Source of the DNA: Cryoendolithus antarcticus
Taxonomy: Eukaryota > Ascomycota > Dothideomycetes > Cladosporiales > Cladosporiaceae
Direction of reading: 5' to 3'
Length of the DNA: 15,159 nucleotides
NCBI GenBank assembly: GCA_002077065.1
Contig: NAJO01000131.1
Location: forward strand, 1,779 to 16,937
Part shown: positions 8,099 through 15,159 of the stretch, piece by piece
Layout: each line of letters starts with the position of its first letter
Numbering within the stretch: the first letter of the stretch is position 1
Made by a program: the position numbers and the translations under genes
Notes under the pieces: generated by a model
Told to the model about the DNA's origin: nothing
Seen by the model: only the letters and a program-made list of their open reading frames with translations
Databases searched by the model: none

Positions 8099-8595
8099 AT
8101 CCTGAGCATCGTCACATACTCAACTGCACTACATGGCACCCATATCACACAACGTGCCCAACTCGAAGCTGCCGATATCTTCGCGCCAGACGTCGGTAAA
8201 TGTCTGAACGGCCCAAAACATGCTGGGGATAAGTGCAGCGTGTCAAACTATCAAAACCAAGTCTGCGGACCAGGCACGAAGGGCAATGTCGTAAGTCCTC
8301 CGTCACCTGCAATTCCTGTTTTCACGTCGCCGACCAGGTTTTGTGTTGCAGCTGGAGTGCGTTTACAAGACGGGCAAACACACGGTGAGTGGATCCGAGG
8401 TTATCCGGAATGGGTTCGCATGCTAATTGTATCGCTTCCTCCGACCAGTGGGAGATACTGCTTTGATGCGGCGATAACAAGGGTTGCACGCAGTGTAACT
8501 GTAGACCTCCGAAAGCCTTAATAAAACGCACTGGCCCGGATTTTACGTGTCCGACGCCCGCACCTGATGCAGCGGCCTCAGTCATGAAGCGCTAA
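8099..8595 (+). pseudogene. Small cysteine-rich, probably secreted protein with an in-frame stop
   Basis: Three exon segments are visible: 8099-8290, 8352-8384 and 8449-8595. The introns (61 and 64 bp) have good borders (GTAAGT...TTGCAG and GTGAGT...GACCAG, the second with a GCTAAT branch-like site), and both splices keep one frame. Exon 1 codes a hydrophobic start (ILSIVTYSTAL) like the end of a signal peptide, then three Cys in motifs such as GKCLNGPKHAGDKC; exon 2 adds LECVYKTGKHT. The last exon reads five codons, hits TGA at 8464-8466, then continues in the same frame with CGDNKGCTQCNC and another Cys to a TAA at 8593-8595. Nine Cys are thus arranged in one frame across a single nonsense codon, which a CGA-to-TGA transition would explain. 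The start is unresolved: TAG at 8096-8098 is either the end of a further intron or a second nonsense codon. I recognise no family; size and Cys content fit a candidate effector or antimicrobial-type protein. Confidence 0.6.
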
Positions 8596-9410
8596 TGGGG
8601 GTCCACATACCAGCTCAATGGTATACGCGGTCGGGGCATTGAGTAGTCGTGTCTAAGCTGAGATCGTTGACCGTATTGGTCTAGCTCCTTTCTCACTCGC
8701 CTGATAGACCTGGTGACATGCTTGGTAGCTTCAGACATTCGCTAGCGCAGTGAGCGCGATGATGCATTCATAGACCCCCCGTGAAAAAGTCCCGCTCAAC
8801 GCGAACCGCCCATTGTCCTCAGTGATTCCTGGCAGGCCAGATGGATTAGTATCTGACACGCACATACGCCTTTTCGTTATGTCAAAGCTATTGGGCATCG
8901 AGCTCGAGGCCGTTCTGGTCCTGGCCATTATTCTGTTCGTAGATGCGATTCAGAGGTTTGCTCTGCATCTGGCCAGGTGATAGTCTCAGCACCGAGATCA
9001 CGAAACCTAGATGAAGTCGCACGCCGACGCCGACTAGCGTAAACCGATTGCATATTCGGGGAGGATCGTACAAGCTCTGTGCGCCTTAATACTGGGCATC
9101 CGGGACCCTTCCAGCGTACCGAGACGGACGAAAGTAAGAGCTTGAGCGTGGCTATACTAGGACACCCGACCGCAGTTACACGGTAGAGAACAGCCCTGCT
9201 TAGCCACATGAGTGGGCCTAGCTATGAGGGTTTAGACAGCTCTCATGCTTTGTCTTTGTCAGTGAGTTCATCACGTTAAGTCCCAAAGTGTACATCGGAA
9301 ACTGTCGGTGAAACCTCGCGGAGGCGTCAATGCTGCGATAGCTGGCTGCTACGTGAGCCTGTACAGAACAGGGGCAATCGATGCTACCGTCTTTGTGAGG
9401 GCACCGCGTT
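8596..9410. other. About 0.8 kb with no assignable gene
   Basis: Minus-strand frames of 60-93 residues overlap between 8731 and 9209, and a 76-residue frame lies at 9218-9448. None shows a known motif, and adjacent fragments in different frames suggest, at most, a strongly decayed gene. No repeats or RNA genes were seen. Confidence 0.4.
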
Positions 9411-9597
9411 ATGGAGGTGCGGACGTACACGGCAGTGCAATGCTGCAACCGATCGGAGCCTGGGCAGCTTCAGGTGGCGGAGGTCATACAGCTCCTACGA
9501 AGTCTGCCGGACCGCCGGGAATTGTCGCGACGTGGTAAGTATAATCGCTACTCCTCATTTCCGACAATCCTGCCCGCTTTCAGTGTGCGAGGTCTAG
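9411..9597 (+). CDS. Tiny hypothetical two-exon ORF
   Basis: An ATG at 9411 opens a frame that reaches a strong donor GTAAGT at 9535; a 49-bp intron ending CTTTCAG at 9583 joins it to a short second exon with a TAG at 9595-9597, giving about 45 residues. The intron borders are good for a filamentous fungus. The first exon includes an acidic/Leu-rich stretch (VAEVIQLLRSLPDRRELSRR) that could be the end of a helical protein. No family is recognised. It may be the last exons of a larger lost gene, or chance. Confidence 0.22.
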
Positions 9598-10129
9598 TAG
9601 AGACTAGACTCTCTAAGGCAGCACAAGCATGCAGTCCTATTGACATTCCCAATCTGTCTCGTTGCGGCTAGTACGTGTATTTCAGTCCGTCTTCCCCGGC
9701 CTACACCTGAAACCCCTAGTCATCCTACTATTAAGTCTATAGCTACCTAACCCTCTACCTCACTTCTCTATTACACCCTAGCCGATCGTTCCTATAACCC
9801 TTTAACCTTCGCGGTAACTCTACGTCCCTAACATGAACTACAACCCTAGGCAAAATCTCTAGCGGTAGGTATGTAAGGAAATCATTGCCGTACCCTTGAA
9901 CCCCTAAACTATTTATATCTTATAGGGGGTATAAGTTAGTGGGTGTCCTTACCAACAACTACGCTGCAACGAGCCTAGCGAAGCAGTGAATGACCCGTCG
10001 TTTTCTAAATACCTTGCTATCTCCTTAACGATGTCACATTGCCTAGTGATGTTGCATCGACGATCCGTGGCGACAGGGACATAGTATTGGTGACGCAGGC
10101 ACCCAACGGCGACGTGTACGAAGCAGAAA
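9598..10129. other. AT-rich stretch with scattered CCCTA motifs
   Basis: From about 9711 to 9908 the plus strand contains repeated CCCTA/CCCCTA words (seven CCCT-containing words in ~200 bp) in AT-rich sequence. They are not in tandem phase, so this is not a telomeric array. No supported coding frame lies here; frames across 9949-10263 (minus) have no recognised motif. Confidence 0.4.
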
Positions 10130-10546
10130 ATGCACCTTGGAATCGCTAGTGCCTTGAGCTTACAGCGTCTTCGTGGCAACGACGTCCATCGCACCTTAGT
10201 CGAACTAGCGAGTCTGGCAGCCGAAATGTTCATCATTCCGCTCCAGTTTCTAATCATCTGCACATGGATAATATTGCAAGAGTACTTCGATAGCTACAAG
10301 CCGAGCAGCGCTCCGGCAAAGTAGTGTTTGTCGATTGGGTTTGACGAAACGGTGCCGGTGAATCCATGTTGGCCGAAAGTCCGGCTCGCGGCCTACTACC
10401 TAGATCTGAACTAGGACGAAGGTCGCAGCATCCGAGCTGGGTACACGCAAACTGGCTCGACTACTGTAAGACACCTCTGCTAGAGCTTACGTCAAAATAT
10501 GCGTATTGAGTCGTCTACTTAATGAGCTCCAGGTCGTTTTTGCCAA
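10130..10546. other. Short ORF and spacer, nothing recognised
   Basis: A 64-codon plus-strand frame (10130-10324) starts with ATG and contains a hydrophobic run (IIPLQFLIICTWIIL) that could be one membrane helix, but it resembles nothing I know and overlaps a longer minus-strand frame. Bases 10325-10546 hold no gene; a small CCTAG...CTAGG palindrome occurs near 10400. Confidence 0.3.
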
Positions 10547-10726
10547 ATGTCCATCTTTCATACTAGAACATCCATATCATCCAGCTCGCAATACCCGGGC
10601 CAGTCAGCAGCGGAGTACTCGAAAAAGCAAATGCCCGATGGATTTTGGATCGACACTGTCTGCGTGGCAGCACGACGTGAACATGTGAAAGAGCGGAAGC
10701 TTGCCATAAAGGAAATGCAGAATGTC
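10547..10726 (+). pseudogene. HET-domain-like fragment
   Basis: The frame from the ATG at 10547 carries FWIDTVCVAARREH followed by KLAIKEMQNV. This matches the best conserved stretch of fungal HET (heterokaryon incompatibility) domains, an F/W-I-D-x-x-C-V/I block followed some 15-20 residues later by a helix ending in a conserved Met. HET proteins act in non-self recognition cell death. Only this one block is visible; upstream residues do not look like the rest of the domain, and immediately after the conserved Met the sequence turns into an 8-bp tandem array. So it is a fragment, not a working gene. The assignment rests on one motif and is moderate. Confidence 0.45.
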
Positions 10727-10826
10727 TCGCCATCTCGTCATCACGTCATCACGCCATCACGTCATCTCGCTATCTCGCCATCACGCTATCTCGCCATCAT
10801 GCCATCTCGCCACACCGTTACATCGC
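10723..10826 (+). repeat. 8-bp tandem repeat array, consensus CATCWCGY
   Basis: About 13 consecutive 8-bp units run from 10723 to 10826. Units 2-11 (10731-10810) are clear variants of CATC[T/A]CG[T/C], with single substitutions such as TATCTCGC or CATCATGC; the first and last units are more diverged. Because 8 is not a multiple of 3, three units (24 bp) make an eight-codon period, giving a repeating peptide of the type PSRHxxI in the current frame. Confidence 0.9.
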
Positions 10827-10965
10827 CTTGTTGAAGTCTAGCACATCGAAGCATGGACAGACAGTTACACCATGGAGGCCAAAGCATATTAGAGCTAGCC
10901 GACCACCTACTTCCACGGGGTTGCGTACATTGACGCCTTGTACTACAACATTATGAACCTCAGAC
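10827..10965. other. Spacer after the repeat array
   Basis: Non-coding as far as I can see; no continuation of the HET domain is recognisable after the array. Confidence 0.4.
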
Positions 10966-11559
10966 ATGACTTTGAAAGTCGTCGTCTTTGCATCGTTCAA
11001 GAAAGGGAAAGAGGACCGTCTGCGCGTAGCTCATCAAATGGGCGTCGAGCGAGATTAAAGCCACTGAGCCAGATGTCAGTCATTATGAGCTGTTCGTGGC
11101 GGACGGAGACAAGGAAGGAACTAAAGAAGGTGTTGTGTATTTGCAGTAAGTTCGCCCTTGCTTCTGGGACGCTCTTGCTTAGTAGCTGCATACAGCATTA
11201 CAGACGAGGAAGCTCTCGTTCGTAGGAGGCAGCTTAAGCACCATATAGAGTTCGCGGCAATAGTGGAGAAAGAGGGTCTTCTTGAGACGCCGGTTCGTTA
11301 CCTGAAACTGACGGACGTAGTCGATGAATGGCATCGTTAAGGAATAAGTTATCGGGACAAGATCTTAGCAATTGGCAGACTTGCTGCAAATTTGGCTGCC
11401 GCCTTTGATCCAGTCTTCCAGGGAACCGCTCTCGTGAATCGACACGGTACGCACGCTGATCTGTGAAAGGATTTTGAAGAGCTAGCACTAAGGGCACAGA
11501 ATTGGAGAGATCGCGGCGGCCAACAGATAAGGCATCAGCCTAGCATCATTGCTGTATAG
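10966..11559 (+). pseudogene. Unidentified decayed two-exon gene with in-frame stops
   Basis: A run of protein-like sequence is broken by lesions. An ATG at 10966 opens MTLKVVVFASFKKGKEDR; this frame ends at 11056. From 11030 the next frame carries SSEIKATEPDVSHYELFVAD and EGTKEGVVYL up to a GTAAGT donor at 11146. An acceptor ATACAG at 11195 (50-bp intron) rejoins the frame with ITDEEALVRRRQLKHHIEFA and LLETPVRYLKLTDVVDEWHR. TAA at 11338-11340 interrupts, yet the same frame continues with KILAIGRLAANLAAAFDPVF and LVNRHGTHADL, then TGA at 11464-11466, then KDFEELALRAQNWRDRGGQQ to TAG at 11557. The stops fit C-to-T changes of CAA and CGA codons. So a real gene with one intron, one frameshift and at least two nonsense mutations once lay here. 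I do not recognise the family. It lies right beside the LINE. Confidence 0.5.
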
Positions 11560-11669
11560 GGCCCCGATATCTTCCACCATTACGGACGACTACAGAGAAG
11601 CGACGTTTTTCGAGCGACTACAAGCGACCTTCTCGTGGCGCGACAAGGTGACCGCACGGCGGGGGTGCA
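11560..11669 (+). other. Probable LINE 5' region (boundary not resolved)
   Basis: Lies between the last readable piece of the relic and ORF1 of the LINE. It holds repeated GCGAC words. The 5' end of the LINE should lie here or slightly upstream, but no target-site duplication can be identified because the 3' end is outside the window. Confidence 0.35.
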
Positions 11670-12917
11670 ATGGCATCAGAAGGGGAGGTTACTGGCGCAA
11701 CTGCAATTCGACCTAGGAGGTCCGCTACCCAAGCAGCGGTAGACCATGAGCGACTGAATCGGGGCACGTTGGCAAAAGTAAAAGAGCAAGCAAGTATAGG
11801 AGGGGAGAAAGCGATAAGCAATCGTCCAGATCAAGCCGAGGAGGCCCTAGTAGCCATCCTAAGTGCATAATGAAAGCACTAGCTGCCATGGAAGAGAGAG
11901 CAGTGAAGGCAGAAGAGAGGGCAGTGAAGGCAGAACAGCAAGCGGGGCACACAGCGAGCGCACTAGCAGCAATTACAAGCGAATTACAACATCTTAAAGA
12001 CAGTATGGCAGTAACAATCCGAGAACAGGTAAATGCAGCGGTACAGGAGCAGTTTCTCTCCGGACAGAATACAACCAGCCCAGCCATATCGTACGCCGAC
12101 GTTGCGCGCACTCCACCAACTAGCCAGCCAAGCAATCTACGCAGTATCTCCATGAATTCTACGCCCTCTGTCATGACCGACACGTTCTACAGTACAGTAG
12201 ACACCTCACGTATGGAGGAAGCAGAGAAGGCCCAGGTAAACCCAGGCGCAATCAGAAAAGCAGTTGAGGCGGAAATGCGTACAGTTGAAGGGCAAGAGGC
12301 ATGGAGATGCGTTGCAGTAACAATAGATGCAAAGAATCCGGAACGCATACGAATAGCATACAGGACTGAGACGGAACTTGCTAGAGTCAAGGCGGCAGCG
12401 CAGAAGACTAGCCAGTCAGGGACACGAGTGCTGCGGGACCAGCTCTACCCGGTCAAGGTAGACAACGCTGACCGCACTGCGATTCTCACTGCATCTGGTG
12501 ACATCTGTCCGGGAGCAATGAAGTCGCTGAGCAAGAAGAAAGAGGTGAAGATCTCAAAGCTTGTCTGGCTCAGCCGGAAGGACTCGGGCAAAGCATTACG
12601 GTTCAATGGTAATCTATGTCTCAAAGGGCAGTGAGGCGGTCAAGCTACTACAAGGCCAGTACTTCCACATCGCTGGGGGATCAGCATGTACCCGACCATA
12701 TGAAGCACGTGACCGCCCAGACCAATGCCACCGATGCTAGGAGACTGGACATAAGGCATACTCATGCAACAAGCCGCAGAGATGCGCAAGATGCGCGCAG
12801 GCTGGCCACCGCCATAGTGAGTGCAATGCAGAGGTACTAAAGTGCGTCCTATGCGGTGGGCCGCAAGAATCATACAGCAGAAACTGTCGGACTCTCTACC
12901 CTGCGGTCCGTGCGTAG
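11670..12917 (+). pseudogene. LINE ORF1 (RNA-binding, zinc-knuckle protein) with two frameshifts and a stop
   Basis: Nucleic-acid chaperone type protein of the LINE particle. It starts at the ATG at 11670 and reads 66 residues to TAA at 11868-11870. The protein continues one frame over from 11870 (the TAATG overlap is incidental): Ala/Glu-rich coiled coil with MEERAVKAEERAVKAE, then SYADVARTPPTSQPSN, a middle domain with RVLRDQLYPVKVDNADRTA, and LSRKDSGKA. At 12596-12597 an extra T shifts the frame back to the first one, and the sequence goes on with MVIYVSKGSEAVKLL and three knuckles: CHRC...GHKAYSC (interrupted by TAG at 12738-12740), CARCAQAGHRHSEC, and CVLCGGPQESYSRNC where Gln replaces the usual His. 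It ends at TAG 12915-12917. The two indels cancel each other. The TAG fits a C-to-T change of CAG. Confidence 0.88.
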
Positions 12918-12918
12918 T

Positions 12919-15159
12919 ACATTCCAAGTCTTCCAACTGAATGTGAGGAAACAACAAGGAGTACAACAAAGCGTACTGAATGACAAGTAACTCCAGGACT
13001 TCAGCATTATAGCACTCTCTGAACCGCACTCTCTAAGGAGAGAAGACACAGTCATTACAGCTCCACTTGGACATACATACTGGTCAAAGACGATACCCAC
13101 GGCCTGGCGCAATGAAGGATGGGCAATACGAAGCATGCTATGGATTCGAAAGGACCTTGAAAGCGAACAAGTCCAAATTCAATCGCCAGACCTTACTGCA
13201 GCGCTGGTCCACCTACCGGACCGGTCAGTATTCATTGCCTCAGTCTATGTTGAGCCCGCAAACCCGGAGGCGCTTCTTCAGACTATTGACCACCTGCAGA
13301 GGGCTATTGGGGAGGCACAACGCAGAATTGGCACACGGATGGATACAATCTTGGTGGGAGACTTCAACCAGCACGATTACCTCTGGGGCGGCAACAACAT
13401 CTCACTAGCAAGACAAGAAGAAGCAGACGTGCTCATTGACTTTATGAATGAACGGTCTCTACGTAGTCTGCTGCCCAGGGGAACAAAGACATGGCAAAGG
13501 GGAAGACATGAATCTACAATTGACCTAGTGCTAGCCTCGGAGGAGCTAGCAGCGGCGGTCACGCAATGCCAGGTCCATTCAACAGAACATGGCTCCGACC
13601 ATCGAGCGATTGAGACAAAGTTTGACATAAACGTCCCGCAACACGCTATCCAAATTAGGCCTCTCTTCAAGAACGCTCCCTGGCAACAAATCAAGGAGCG
13701 GATTGCTACTGCCCTATCAAACGCACCAAACACTGGCGACGTCCAGACGCAGACTGATCGACTAATGAAGGCAGTAGGCAATGCGGTAGAGGAGTTGGTT
13801 CCAAAATCAAAGCCGTCGCCGTACTCAAAGCGGTGGTGGACAACAAACCTTACTCACCTCCGACAGAGCTACACCTACCAAAGGAATCAGGCAAGAAGTC
13901 GGCGCAGAGCAGGCTGCTACGACCCTCAATTAGAAAGACAGGCGCAGGAGGCAGCAAAGGGATACCACGATGCTGTTCAGAAGCAGCAACAGACGCACTG
14001 GAACGAGTTTCTAGATGAGGATGCCAATATCTGGCAAGCTGCTAAGTTCCTTGACACGGGAAATAACAGTAGTTCAAGTCAGATACCATCCCTACGCCGG
14101 CTAGACGGATCAACTACCCGAGACAAAGCAGAGCAGTCAGACGAACTCCTTGCTACCTTCTTCCCACCCCTGCCGCCAGCTATTGAAGATGAGGGACTAC
14201 GACCTCGAAGAGAGCCGGTACCTATGCCTCGGCTTCAGATGGAAGAGGTAGAGAGATGTGTCTTCGCTGCCAAACCGTGGAAGGCAGCAGGGGACGACGG
14301 CTTGCCGGCTATGGTATGGAGACAAGTATGGTCGGTAGTAAAGGAGAGGGTTCTCTACATCTTTCAGACATCAATCGAGACTGGCCAGCTACCGGAGCAA
14401 TGGAGGACGGCAAAGATCATTCCATTGAAGAAGCCTGGCAAAGCCGACTATACAGTAGCCAAGGCCTGGCGACCAATCTCCCTTCTTTGCACCCTGGGGA
14501 AGATCCTAGAAGCAACCATTGCTAAGAGACTCTCATATGCAGCCGAGACCTATGGGCTCCTACCAACAAACCACTTTGGAGCACGGAAGAAGCGGTCGGC
14601 AGAACAGGCGCTCATTCTCCTGCAGGAACACATCTACCAGACATGGCGAAGCAAGAAGGTCCTCAGCATGGTCAGTTTTGATGTTAAGGGAGCGTATAAC
14701 GGAGTTTGTAAGGAGAGGCTTACCGAGAGGCTCCGGTCCAGAGGCATCCCTACAAAGCTGGGTAGCTGGATCAAGGCGTTCTGTTCAAATCGCTCTGCGA
14801 CGGTAATAGTAAACGGCCAAGTATCTACAAGAATTGCTTTGCAGCAGGCAGGCTTACCACAAGGTTCACCACTATCGCCAATTCTATTCCTTTTCTTCAA
14901 CGCGGACCTGGTGCAGCGGCAGATTGATAAGAATGGAGGAACAATTGCATATGTGGACGACTACACTGCATGGGTCACGGGAACGTCAGCATCCTCCAAC
15001 CGGCAAGGTATTCAAGATATTGTGAATGAGGCAACAAGCTGGGAGAGGCGAAGTGGAGCTACCTTTGAAGAAGACAAGACCGCCTTTATCCACTTCACGC
15101 GAAGCCCGGCCCGCATTGACAACACGCCAATTACAGGCAAGGGAAAGCAAATTGGACCA
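12919..15159 (+). CDS. LINE ORF2: endonuclease and reverse transcriptase, open to the window end, one early stop
   Basis: Target-primed reverse transcription enzyme. The reading frame can be followed from 12919 and slightly overlaps the end of ORF1; no ATG is visible at its start. TAA at 12988-12990 interrupts it, then 723 codons (12991-15159) are open with no stop before the edge. Endonuclease motifs: QLNVRKQ with Asn at 12940, Glu at 13021 in SEPHS, VGDFNQHDY with Asp 13360 and Asn 13366, and GSDHRAI with the catalytic Asp-His at 13597-13602. Reverse transcriptase motifs: KAAGDDGLP (about 14281), WRPISLLCTLGK, SFDVKGAYNG with Asp at 14680-14682, AGLPQGSPLSPILF (from 14848), and AYVDDY at 14947-14964 with the two catalytic Asp. 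All key acids are present. The remainder lies beyond the window, so length and completeness cannot be judged. The early TAA makes this copy doubtful as a source of active protein. Confidence 0.93.

Larger units (their letters stand above)
11670..15159 (+). mobile_element. Tad1-like LINE (non-LTR retrotransposon), 3' end outside the window
   Basis: Two consecutive coding regions in the typical order: ORF1 with coiled coil and CCHC knuckles (11670-12917), then ORF2 with an APE-type endonuclease and reverse transcriptase (about 12919 to beyond 15159). Sequence style (KVDNADRTAIL, LSRKDSGKA, QLNVRKQ, SFDVKGAYNG, GLPQGSPLSP) is that of the Tad1 clade of fungi. The element runs off the right edge, so a possible RNase H domain, 3' UTR and target duplication are not seen. 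Few lesions: two indels and two stops over 3.5 kb. GC content is similar to normal coding DNA, so it has not been strongly hit by repeat-induced point mutation. Confidence 0.93.

Noticed and set aside
8240..8521. A continuous 93-residue ORF as the protein product
   Set aside because: It reads straight through two introns with clear borders; its later part is in a different frame from the Cys-rich sequence.
9711..9908. Interstitial telomere array
   Set aside because: The CCCTA words are irregularly spaced and no run of two or more perfect CCCTAA units is present.
10731..10810. CRISPR-like array
   Set aside because: Units are 8 bp, head to tail without spacers; it is a minisatellite in fungal DNA.
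4943..11560. Starship or biosynthetic gene cluster cargo
   Set aside because: No tyrosine recombinase captain, polyketide or peptide synthase motifs, transporters or cluster regulators were seen.
11868..11872. TAATG overlap as translational coupling between two LINE proteins
   Set aside because: The protein features continue across it and the frame is restored at 12597, so it is a frameshift inside ORF1.
1..15159. tRNA or rRNA genes
   Set aside because: No cloverleaf box A/box B pattern or conserved rRNA stretch was noticed by eye; a tRNAscan run would settle the tRNA part.

Overview
The window looks like nuclear DNA of a filamentous ascomycete (Pezizomycotina). The evidence is a GH18 chitinase split by two introns of about 55 bp with GT...AG borders and fungal branch-point-like sequences, a Fot/pogo-type DNA transposon, a Tad1-like LINE, and relics of HET-domain and kinase-like families that are common in such fungi. 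A Dothideomycete such as a member of the Pleosporales is my guess from protein flavour only. This is an accessory, transposon-rich and gene-poor segment. Only the chitinase looks fully intact.

Layout. Bases 1-~310 hold what may be the tail of a transposase cut by the window edge. Bases 355-1769 (+) are a three-exon secreted chitinase. Bases 2292-2804 are a 513-bp MITE-like element with ~49-bp terminal inverted repeats (TIRs) and TA target duplications. It abuts, sharing one TA, a 2134-bp Fot/pogo-like transposon (2807-4940) with perfect 46-bp TIRs. That transposon carries a minus-strand transposase broken by one frameshift in a CA run and altered at the first catalytic Asp.

Bases 4943-11560 are a gene graveyard. 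They hold a degenerate kinase-like gene (6997-~7870, +), a small cysteine-rich probably secreted protein with two recognisable introns and an in-frame stop (8099-8595, +), a HET-domain-like fragment running into an 8-bp tandem array (10547-10826), and an unidentified two-exon relic with in-frame stops (10966-11559, +). The stretches between them hold only short ORFs that I cannot assign.

Bases 11670-15159 (+) are a Tad1-like LINE running off the right edge. ORF1 (coiled coil plus three CCHC-type knuckles) has two mutually compensating frameshifts and one stop. ORF2 (endonuclease plus reverse transcriptase) has one early stop and is then open for 723 codons to the window end.

The genes form no pathway. 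The shared theme is a repeat-driven compartment in which self/non-self, kinase-like and secreted-protein genes have decayed. I did not find a convincing new multi-gene system. The most useful observations are the abutting TA elements, the broken cysteine-rich gene, the repeat array at the HET relic, and the unidentified relic at 10966-11559.
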